Source: Sipunculus nudus (Eukaryota > Annelida > Sipuncula > Golfingiida > Sipunculidae). From it: a stretch of DNA of 64,000 nucleotides. The position numbers and the translations under genes were made by a program. Numbering within the stretch: the first letter of the stretch is position 1; every line of letters begins with the position of its first letter. The DNA is taken from positions 18,350,001 to 18,414,000 of the forward strand of contig CM049308.1 of assembly GCA_026874595.1 (NCBI GenBank). The letters are read 5' to 3'. A model generated the notes under the pieces. That model made no database searches and was not told the origin of the DNA. It was given only the letters and a program-made list of their open reading frames with translations. Below are positions 44,611-55,700 of the stretch, one piece after another.

Positions 44611-47440
44611 CTCCTCAGTGCAGGTATATACATATCTGCAAATTTTAAAATTAAAAGTTTAAAATAAATAAAAAAATATATTTTAAAAACTTTCTGTTAT
44701 TCGGGATATAAAGAGGCATGGTTAGTCCTTATCATAAACGGAATAGAAATATGTTAATTTTGTCATTCAGCGTTTTTCAAGCCTGAAAGTTTACAATTTT
44801 AAGATACTTAAATTAATTAAATAAGTGATTATTTGTTTATAATAAGGGCGTAATAAAAACAGCCAAGCAAAGCTGATGTATACATTCCATATGAACGGCA
44901 TGGGGCAATTCGTTTGTGTTTTCTTTTATTCGACTGAAATAAATTTCAAATATAAATTTTTAACTTTTCATATGAATTTTAAAATGAATATAATGATAAT
45001 TAAATATACATGAATATAAAAATAAATATAATTTTAGAACGTTACTGTTGCTTAGGGTATAAATAAGCAAAATTAGTCCCAATCATTAATTGGAACGAAT
45101 AATTTTCTAAATTCAGTCCAAAGTCCGGTTTTAAATTTTAAAATTCACTAGTTTAAGTAGTTAATTGGATTAAATAAATATCAAATAACGTTTACATTTG
45201 AGTATTATTCAGCTTTATGAGCTGAATCACATCATAATTTTGGTGGGTCTATTCAACTGAAACGGCATGGGATAGGATTCAGTTTTATATTTTTAAATTT
45301 TATTAAAGCAAGTTTTAAATTATTTTTCTACTTGATTTTTTAATTTGAAATTTAAAAAATGAAAATTAGTTTGGAAATTTACAGTTGTCATGACATTATT
45401 CGTAAGGTTTTAATTTTGATGAGGTAAATGTTAAACATATATTGCTCAACAATAATATTTCCGTTTATTGCCAAAAATAGAGTGCATTTAAGCTTCTCTA
45501 AATTAAATTTTAAAATTTTGAATACTATAATGTAGATTTGCTTCATTATTTAAGCCGGCCGCATAGTAATCCTGTTTAACACAAGCGGCACGGAAAAGTT
45601 GTGCTGTCATATTGCGAAAAAATTTTATGGCAAAATTTTCATAAAAATTGTTGGACAGAAACCAATGAAATGGTTTCATAACTATTCGGATCTATAACTT
45701 AAAATATAGTGGAACAATATGAACAATATGAACACGCTGGATGTACACGTCTTTATTATAGTTGGCAAGACAGCAAAGACATTTTGATTTATTTTAAAAA
45801 AATAAATATATAACTTATCTTTCTGGTTTAAGTTTTTTAAACCCCTTTTCCATGAAATTCTAGTTCAATGTCCGGCCAAATTTTAACGGTTAAATCATTT
45901 TAATCTCCAAATCGTTCTTGAAAAGATGTAAAATATGTTTATATTAAATGTTTACATTAGCATTCTGTCTTAATTTTGCATTGTGTCCGTCAGGACAGCA
46001 AAACTTTAGAGTGATAACTTGTATGTTTTATTTCCGTTAGACTTATCAATTTAAAGACTCAAATTTAGAATGTATAAATAAAAGTGTAGGTAAGCATTTA
46101 GAATATTTTGGACAAATTTCAGGCCATAGGCGCTGCGTGAAAAAAAGCTGCCAAACCCAGCGGAGAGCTAATGTTATCTTTACTCTGAGATTTCACCCAG
46201 TAACTTCCTATTTTAATTTATCAAGTGTGTTCTTGATTTTAAAGTTATTGTGTAAAAGTATTAAGCCATGGTTACCAGGTGACCTGATTACTAAAGGTCC
46301 TGTTAACTGACCTTTAATTTATATACAGTTTGGTTCATTAGTTCCGGACACGTACGTCAACGTCTGACACTAACACACAGGACAGTTGGTATTGAATCAC
46401 TTTTTATACAAGTTAAGTCTAATCGAAGAGGTAGATAACTGATCAGATAATAATTTGGTGATTATGATATTCTTTCTTCTTTTAATTCACAAAAAAATGT
46501 CATCTGTTCCCAGAAGTCTCTCAGGTAAAACCATAAAAAAAGATACAAATAGATATATTAACAATAACAAAGGGGGATAATAATAGTCATTGTTTGGCTA
46601 ACAAAAGAATCAGCAATATAAAAGAATTATTTCAACAGCCACATTAACCAGAAAAATAATGTTATCTGTCTTTTATAAACATGAGGTCAAATTTTCACTG
46701 TTAAATCCAATTATTTTTGAAAATTAATAAAAAATATATATCTCAACACTGACCGAATGATATGTTATGCAATTTAGTGTAGTTCTTTCCCATCGTTCCA
46801 AACTGTAAAAGACGGACAAGGGTTCCTACAAAAATATGTTTCGAAGACTTAAGAAGAGGCATTTTTTCGCAAATATCCGACAAAGTTAAATTGTCATTAA
46901 ATTGGAAATATAACAGGATTTCCTTCATCTGCCTTTGTCTCAATCAATCGCCATTCATACTGACCAGAACTTGAAAACCGTCTTGCAAACTTGGCCTACA
47001 AAACTAGTTCGAGGAATCATTTTAATCCTGAAATTTCTTACAACGTTTACATTTGTCAGATTAGATTGTTGCAGTATTTTAATACATACCAGGTAGCACT
47101 CTACCATTGAAGGTCCAATATGATACTGGAAAGAAGAGCAAAACTAAATTGATATCAAGAGAATTTACCATTAGGAAGTTTATTTCGTGTTTCCGTTTTT
47201 ATCGTCTTTGGATTCTTTGACAAGACTCCAATCATGACAGCCGAAGTCCTGATTTGGTAATAACAATGACTGCCTCTTGTGTCAAATCAAGTTTACAGCC
47301 ATCCAGACCCCCTGATCCAGCTCATGACTTATATTAAATTATATTTTAATTATATTTACTAAAAATATACTTCAACGAAGCACATCATTTCCTTGGTGAA
47401 TTCGAATACATGTACCTAAATATATTATTTTTAGTAAAGG
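44611..47440. other. AT-rich desert, no gene seen
   Basis: Very AT-rich. There are diverged units with TTTAAATTTTAAAATT and CCGTTTATTGCC-like sequence, and GCTGTCATATTG, GGACAGCAAAAC and similar near 45.6-46.0 kb. No exon is supported. Confidence 0.45.
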
Positions 47441-47449
47441 CCTGTTTTT

Positions 47450-48255
47450 GACTAAGCTGACTGAAAGTATAAATAAAGGTATTGCGCTTTGTCCGTCGTC
47501 TGTCCGTCCGTCCGTTAGGAAAGCACAAATCGTAACGGCTGACCTTAGAAGCTTCATGGAATATCCATGGAGATCAATAAAAGATCACCTTGTATACCTG
47601 AAATCAGGTCAATGCGACCTATATTCTTCGAGTTACAGGGCTTGTAAGTACCCCCAGAATAATTGTAAAAAATGGAAACAAAACATCCACCATCTTAATC
47701 ATTAATGCATGGATTGGTCTGAATCTTGCCTTGAATATTTACCATGAATAGTTTTGTCAGTAAAAAAAAAACAAAAAAAAACTGGTGACGCCGCCTGTAT
47801 TTTTAGCTGTCAGTCAACTGAGGTATACTGATCGGTCAGCGCCCGCCGTCAGTCCGTCCGTCTGTCTGTCTGTCTGCTTTGTTACAAAACCTCAAGCATC
47901 TTGATAATTAATGTATGGATTCCCTTGAATCTTTCCTTGAGTCTTGACCATGACAAGTTTTGTAAGTTTCCGAAAACTGGTGGCGCCACATGCATTTTTC
48001 TAATTTCTACGATTTTTTTTTTTTTTGTGACCGTTAAATGACAGCAATTGTGTAAGTTTCTCAACCGTGGTTTCATCTCGTGTCCTGAAACCTGGTGTGT
48101 TTATGGATTATGAATCGTTTCTTCAGTTCCTGTATTTTTTCAACTTTTTCTATTTTTTTTTTTTTCAATTTTTTTAGACTGCCAAATTATATTGATACTA
48201 CCAGATTTGCAACTGTGGTTTCATCTAACTAACCATGTTTGTTATTAGGGCCCTA
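47450..48255 (+). repeat. TCCGTCCG-family repeats (two copies)
   Basis: Copies start near 47455 (GCTGACTGAAAGTA, TTTGTCCGTCGTCTGTCCGTCC) and 47815 (TGTCAGTCAACTGAGGTATA). They carry TGGTGACGCCGCCTGTATT at 47784 and TGGTGGCGCCACATGC at 47978. Confidence 0.65.
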
Positions 48256-49600
48256 CTTGAATGAGTGGAAGCCCTATAGTCATCACCTTGTCCGTCCGTC
48301 CGTCTGTCCATCTATTCGTCTTCTCTATTTGTCCGTCAAATATGTTTCCTGATGATCAATTAGCATATCAATTTCGAACTTTAATTATATATGGCGAACC
48401 TCATAAGCAAGAACTCTATTGATATTTGGGTCATGAGGTCAAAGGTCAAGGTCACAGGACCCCTCTTATTTAGAAAGATTGTGGTTGCCTTTTGAACCAA
48501 ACTTTCCATCTAGCAAATATAGGGGACCTACATTTAGAAAATCAACCTGATCGATTTTGGGATCATGGGGTCAAATATCAAGGTCACTGGGGCATTTATC
48601 CACATATTTGTTTCCAGATGATAACTCCAGGTTGGATTGAAATATTGGTTTTAAACATGTCTAATATATGGCTCATCACTAGAGTAAAAACCCTTTTGAC
48701 TTGGGGTCATTAGGTCAAAGGTCAAGGTGACAGGGTCCATTTCTTCAAAAAGATTCCATCTTGCTCATATAGCTGACCTGCTTATAGGGGAAAAACTAAA
48801 TTGAATTTTGGGGTCACAAGGTCAAAGGTCAAGGTCACAGGAGCTATCGGTCCAAAAATTAGTTTTCAGATGACAACTCGAGTTTGGTTAGACATACTGG
48901 TTTCATACTTTACATATATAAGGTCCACTACTTAAGTAAGAAATTCTCGACTTTGGGGTCACGAGGTCAAAATTAAACTTCTCATGAACCAATTCTTTAA
49001 AAAAATTGTGGATGCATTTTAAGCCAAACTTTTCATCCATAACCTTTCATCTTCCAGATATTGCGCACCTGCCAATACGGGAAGATTAGTTTTCAGTTTG
49101 TGGTAACTGGGTCAAAGGTCATGGTCACAGGGCACATCTGCAAATTAGTTTATGGACGATAAATGAGGTTTGTATTGACAGCTTGGCTTCAAACTTGATT
49201 TAGTAATGACCCACCACTGAAGTAAGAATCATTTTGATTTCGGGGGCCCGAGGTCAAAGTTGAAGAACACAGGATCCACATCTTCCAAAGGATTGCGGAT
49301 GCATTGTAAATTAAACTTTTCATCTCAAACCTGCCATCTTTCAAATATGGCTTACCTGTCCAAAGTGGAAGAAACCTGTAGATTTTGAGGTTACCTTGTC
49401 AGAGGTCAAAGTCATCGGATACACTTTTTTAAAATATTGCTTTGAAAATGAACCTGCTGTAAGTTCAAAGATAGTAATTTCTCAATTTATTCGCAAGGTC
49501 AAGGTTGAAGGTCACAGGACCCACATTTTGAAAAAGCTCATAAAAAATCAAACCGAGCGTTGAGACCCATGGGTCCCATTTTTTTGTTTTTATTTAACAA
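48256..49600 (+). repeat. GGTCAAAGGTCAAGGTCAC repeat array
   Basis: A TCCGTCCGTCCGTCTG start at 48290 is followed by about eight diverged units of roughly 110-150 bases with GGGGTCA..AGGTCAAAGGTCAAGG and an alternating TTCCATCT..CAAATAT piece. It ends with GAGACCCATGGGTCCC at 49561. The tandem AGGTCA half-sites resemble nuclear-receptor response elements by sequence. Confidence 0.7.
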
Positions 49601-49638
49601 AAATTTAAAGGTTCCGTTTTCATTTGCGTTTGTTTCAG

Positions 49639-49761
49639 AAACATGCTCGTCGCTTTCCTGCTTGGACTTTTCGTTGGTGTTATCGTGACCGCTGTTATTC
49701 TGACACGTAGACAAAGGCTACTGGAGATTGCCACCAAGTTGTTGCAAGGGAACGGAGAGAA
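49639..49761 (+). CDS. Exon 1 (coding): start codon and membrane anchor
   Basis: A TTTGTTTCAG acceptor precedes AAAC-ATG. The first 20 codons form a strongly hydrophobic helix (A-F-L-L-G-L-F-V-G-V-I-V) followed at once by T-R-R-Q-R and a charged helix. By the positive-inside rule this is an N-out/C-cytosol signal anchor, similar in design to outer-mitochondrial TOM20/TOM70 or ER anchors. The donor is GTATAA, a weak but usable site that leaves AA. Joined to the next exon this gives Asn with the frame intact, which is the main support. The alternative is that the helix is an internal membrane segment of a longer receptor, because the frame is open four bases upstream to the acceptor. Confidence 0.6.
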
Positions 49762-52700
49762 GTATAAATTATATAATTGGGGGGGGGGGGGTCGCAGCCG
49801 TTTCATGTACTTTCACTGTAATATCATGAAGAAGGTGTTGCAGTTAATTTTGTGCTGATACGTACTATGTTCTTACATGGTACACCGTGAAAGAGAAAGG
49901 ATTCATGGGTATTGAACTTACTTCCTTGAGGATATTGAAGAGGTCGCCTATCCAACATTTTAAAATAAAGGCGTATTGTACTGGAGTTTCGAGGTTTTCG
50001 GTTGTTCACAAGAAAAAAAAACAAACATAAATGGATGGAATACCAAACGTACAGCAGGCTATAAATAAGAAACAAGGTTTCGACCAAGCTGAGTTTAAAT
50101 GTTTCATGGTAGTGAGGTCTCAGCAATAGTGTAATTGCATGATTCAAAACTCGAACAGGACATTTCAATTTTTCAAGTTTGGTACACCCTCGTTTTGAGT
50201 GTGTCTTCTCTTGCATTAACACAGGTTAGAATTTAGGTGGGTATCTGAAAGCTGCAATTAGATCCACTTATTTTTACGAAACCAGATGACCTGCCTATAC
50301 ATTATTACAAGAAGATGAAACATCATATAAATGTTTTGTGCTTTCAGTAGCTGATGGTTTTATGGGGACGCGTTTTCATTTATACGGAAGATCAGTTTCT
50401 GTCCTCTTAAACCGGAATAAAAATTGGCAACTTTTATTAAAATTGTTATATATATATATTTTTAACAATATTTGTTTGAATGTATATTTAATAATTGTAT
50501 CCGCCAAAACAGAGTTTTGCGGATACTATGTTTTTCACGGTTCCGCCGCCACTGCGTTCGTTTCCGGAGAACTCCTCTGAGACCCGTTCCTCTGGAACGA
50601 TCTTTCCGAAGCCCGGCATTGTTTTTCGCTCACCCAAGTACTAGTGTTTTGTTGTGCGTAACAAAGACGTGGCGCCTCCTGCAATCATTTTTGTGCAGTA
50701 TGAATCTGGGTATCTTTGTGATAACAGCCAAAATCTCAAGAGTGGTCAACAACCTGAGCTGAAATTTTGCATGTCCATAGATCTTGGATCTTTCCATCTC
50801 GTACTTAAAGGGACATAATCAGGAGCAATATTATTCCTATCCTTTAACACTATCAGTTCAGTTTTGCTTTATACAAAAGCTTGCCAGCAAAACCATTCCA
50901 GCACAGTCTCATATCCTCGCATACGATTGTTTAACACTTGTTATAGCCCTGTGTGTTGGCAAACAGTCTGTTTACGATAACAAGGCCGCGTGACTGGAGT
51001 CCGATTATGAGGGGCAACATGGGGTGTTTCAGCCAGGGGGAACATGTATTTTATTTTTTTGAGCAAAGTCAGTCAGGGCATCTCCTGATTGACTCGTGTT
51101 GTGGCTACAAGCAGCACACTGCCCGATGCACTGTGTTTATGTTTACACCTGCTATCGCGCCCGGTTCACTGTTTTTAACACTCGTTTACAGGAGCAAGCA
51201 AGCGGTTTCAGGGCAATCTTTTGGCAGGTATAGATCAATTTTAAAGGTGATAAACTATTTTTCGTTTTAACTGAACATGCTTTATAAGTGATTGGGCCCC
51301 TTTAACATTAGTGGCGCCACCTTCAATGATTTTTGCGTGGCATGCCATCTACTCGTCATTGTGATTGGTTCAATGTATTGGGCTGAAATTGTGCATGTCC
51401 ATAGATCTTGGATACTTCCATCTTGTAATCAAAACCGGTGGCGCCATCTTTAACCGTTTTTGCATGCATGGATCTATCCATGCATTTGCTTTCGGTGAAA
51501 ATTGCTCATACCTCACGAATGGTTCAATGTATTAATCTAAAATTTGACAAGCCCATCCATCATGGGGAGTCTTATCGTAGACAAGACAGGTGGGGCCACC
51601 TACCTTTCCGTTTTCGATGAATATACTTTTTCCTCAGGATTGGTTTGCCGTAGTGGTCTGAAAATATGCATGCCAATAGATCTTGAATAGCCCCATCTTG
51701 CATATGAAATTGGTGGCGCCATCTGTTATTGTTTTTGTGTGGAGTCCATCTGTACGTTTGCTTTGGGTAAAATTGTTCATATCTCAGGAGTAGATGGATG
51801 TATCGGCCTGAAATGTTGCATGTTTATCTGTCTTGGATAGCTTTGTTGTAGACCAGACAGGTGGCGCCGCCTACAGTTCCGTTACTATAGATTATACATA
51901 AATTATAAATTCATGCACTTTTTTGCATTTTTGGGGGGGTCGAGGTCATCGCTTCATTTTTAATGCTTGCTTTACTAAGTTTTATGTACATCTGCACAGT
52001 TCCATTCCGGTTTTGGAATACGTGTCAGGGCTAACACGCGTTAACTGTTCATCCCCATGGCTCGGTCATAACCCGAGGAACCCCCGAAAGGCGCACTCGT
52101 TTGTGAGTGATACACGGCTGTTTGGCACAGTCTTCCCATTAAGCCTGCAGAGCGTTCACCCTGGGTGGGGCCGACCCTGAACAATTCTCACCGCCTCGGC
52201 TGAGATTCGAACTAACGATTTCTCACGAGCACTATACCTCTACCACTGAGCCACAGAAACCGATACATGGATGCACCTTTTCTCAGTACCATTTAGATGT
52301 CCTGAAATTGTGCATGGTGTATCCATCTGTAGATCTGTTTTTGGTGAAAATTGCACATATATGAGTGGGTTTTTTTCGCCTCACTGATGCGACAAATTTG
52401 GAGTCATGTCTTGTCAGGAACATTCAATGTCTTACCTCTGTGAGTTGGCGGATACACTTGTTGGCTCGTCCACTGCCCGTTTTCTAGTTTTCTATATAGT
52501 CAGTCATCGTTTTCAGTGTTCCAAGTGGCAGGTCTCTTCATAAACTGGATATCAAAATACTAGCTGTCATACGGTAGTTTGACAGCGATTTGACACATGG
52601 GTTTGTTTGTTTGATGAAACAAAATTATATTGTTTCCTTGGGATTAAGTCTATATGCAGTTACATATTTTTCAGTGTCAGCAAAACAGGGGATGCCGACA

Positions 52701-55700
52701 TCAAAGGAGCAAATGGTGGCGAACACAATGCACAAGAGAGGTATCTTGCAGACGGTATTCACACTAAATGCAATAAAGTGTTGGAGAGTATCAGGTATTC
52801 TTAAACAATGGTGTGACAGTTCCTGAGCATATTTATTAGCTCAACTGAACATAGGTCATCTGTGCTATAGCCATCACCCTTTGTCCGTCGTCAAACCGTC
52901 CGTCCGGTTGTCCGTCCGTAAAAATATATAACATATCTCAGTAATAATTGCATGGGTCTTTCTGAAATTCGGCAAGCTTATTGACTTTGGAGAGCCCTTT
53001 CAACAATAAAAGACTGGTGGCGCCATTTTCATTTTTAATTATACGCAATTTTTTAATGAATTTAAAAATGTTCAACTCAGCTGAGCGTCATGACCCACGG
53101 ACCACTTGCGCTCAGCCAGTCATATCAATAACAAGAAGATAATGTGATTCGTTTTCAAAATTTTATGAACTTACCGATATATGCTGTGTTTTTTTTCTAA
53201 CATTTTATCAGGTGATTTAACAGTGTTATAGTGGTGTGGATATTTTTGTAAAATTCTTTTATTTTGTATACACTCTACATCATGTCATTGTGTGTGTTTT
53301 AGAAATATACGAAGGACAAACAGGTCGGGCGCGGAAGAAGACACCCACAACCGTCTGATAAGGCGACGTCGCCCTTATCTGGTTGATAGGATTGATGTGA
53401 ACAATACACACCTTCTGGATCTGTTGGTGTCTAGTGGCGTCCTGGCACAGAGTCAATTGGATGCAATAAAGGTAAGGGATTGGCCTGAGTTTGTCATCTG
53501 TATTTTCTTTATAGTAACGGCTCCTGTAATAATAGTATTTATTTTCACACATCTAAATGTCCAACACAGATGCTATATATACTATAATCAAATCTTAAAC
53601 TAACTAGACAGCGACACTCAGGCAGTCTTATGTGTCTTCACATAATTCTCTAGAATTATATCAATTCTGTAAAAGCTTACCTTAGTCTGTCCATATACAT
53701 CACCCAATAAACTAGACGACCAGAGGTCAAGCGCTTGCTTGAAATTGAAATGACAGACAGACGGACAGACGATGCAGATTGTCGGTTTTCCATCAACTGA
53801 GTGACTATCAGAGCAATTGCTGAGGAATTGTGGCCTGTAGAACGACATATATGACAAAAGAACTAGAAATCAGACAAAGCTGACAACAACTGACAAACGG
53901 ACAGACATACTGATACCCTAAAACAATTGAGATAACAGATAACTAGATAATCATATGGAGAAAGTATATAGGAAAAACTGAGTTATAGTTTGTGTAAACA
54001 AGGTTCACAGTTTTGGAGGTATGGTAAAAAAATGATAATTGCAGTGGTTCGAGTGCAGCGCCCCCTAGCGGCCATTTCCCAGAAAATGAATAATCACTTT
54101 CGAGATATAAGTGTATGACATAAGCTTTACCAATTTGAAAAGGATTCCTGCAAAACTGTGGTCTGTACAATGCTACATGTGAGACGCAAGAACAATCGAG
54201 CAGGCGAATTTGAGGACAACTGACAAACAGACAGACATTCTGAAAAAGTGACACAAGCTTGAGACCAAATGACGTAACCAGGTCATGGAGAAGACCCAGA
54301 GAAAGAAAATAAGCTTTCTGTATTTTAGTTTTATAGATTTGGAAATATGACCAAAAATGATATGTTGGGGAAGTTCGAGTGCGGCGGCCCCTTGCGGCAA
54401 TATCCGGAAAATGAAAAATCCGTATCGAGATATTCATGTGAGACATAGGATATATCAGTTTCAAAATGATTCCTGCATATTTGTGGACTCTAGGCCATCA
54501 CTAGGCGATATCTCGTTTGACGAGATATTGTACGAGATATTGCGAGACTTGTAATATAATCAAATAACACTACTTGTATGCTACCTGATGCAAAAAAACT
54601 AGACCTCTGTGGCTTTAAAACTGACGAAGTTAGAAAAATAAGTCCCCTTATTTTTTAACATCATGACTTTTCCCCCAAAATGCGTAACCATGGCTACGGC
54701 AAATTTGAGGCAGCTACACACCAAAAGAAAAGCCTTGGTATGGCAATTAAAATGAGCTACTGTTAAAGTAGATACGACAAATAGTGACAACGATATGAAG
54801 TAAAAACCGTTTTGCAAACTTTTGATTACCTTGACCTTGGTTAGATATTGACATAAATCAATAGGGTTCGAGGACTTTTTGGATTTCTATCAACTGCTGC
54901 AAAATCGCTGCAAAACTGTGCATTTCCGGTTGGATACAGACAGACAGACAACAAACAAACATACACAACTGATAAACATGATTTCCGGCAAGCAACAAAA
55001 AAAATGACATGAACGGAAGCTGAACTTAATCATTTTTCAGAGTAATCATGATAAAATTACTATCTCAGAAATGACAGTAGCTATCTTCAATTTAATTCGA
55101 AAACCAGTGACCTTGACTTCATTATCAAGGTCTTATAGGCCAAAATATATATATTTATTTTTTTGTAATCCATAACTTTTGATGTATAGAACATTTTTTT
55201 TCTCGAATTTCAAACACTAATTGTTTCAACCAATTTCTGATACAAGTTAGAAAATTTGACCTGGATCTTCAAGGTCAAATAAACCGGATAAGAAATCATT
55301 TGTGAACGCCATAACTTTTGAATAACTCAATATATGTTCATGAAATTCCATGTTTGCACTGTTTCTTCCAAAAACTCGGATTAACCGGCCCCCGGTTCCC
55401 TACACATCTATCTGCATCCAAGCCCACCTCTAATGTTAACTTGTAAAATAGTTGTCAAGTACATTTTTAACGGAGGATTTTACCTGTTGTACATACAGTT
55501 ACACATATCAGGCCTATAGGCCTTATTGAATTATCAAATGGAATCGAGTCATAATTTTCATTTATTACACAGTACAATATTTTCGTAACTGGCTTATTTG
55601 ACCAAGTTAACCCGATTTTAGCTACACTTGTACATCTTTTTGTATTTCAGCTTATTTTGAGATTCAGCTCATCTTCGCGTCCTTATATAATCTGGAACTT

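Larger units (their letters stand above)
50660..52380 (+). repeat. Diverged GTGGCGCCACC tandem array
   Basis: Units of about 125-150 bases begin with GTGGCGCC(A/T) at 50671, 51311, 51439, 51713 and 51861, and GTGGGGCC at 51591. Each goes on with TTTTTG, CATATCTCA.GAGTGG and GAAATT.TGCATGTCCATAGATCTTGGAT. A 0.5-kb element splits the array at 50805 and a SINE near 52050. Confidence 0.75.
49762..52674 (+). other. Intron 1 with repeat array, MITE and SINE
   Basis: It contains a G run (49781-49791), a hairpin at 50497-50526, the TGGCGCC array, a TTAA-bounded element and a SINE copy, listed separately. Confidence 0.6.

Noticed and set aside
53943..54464. 173-codon minus-strand open frame in the CARD-gene intron
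   Set aside because: It lies wholly in repeat sequence duplicated at 5.6-6.3 kb, where the frame is not conserved.
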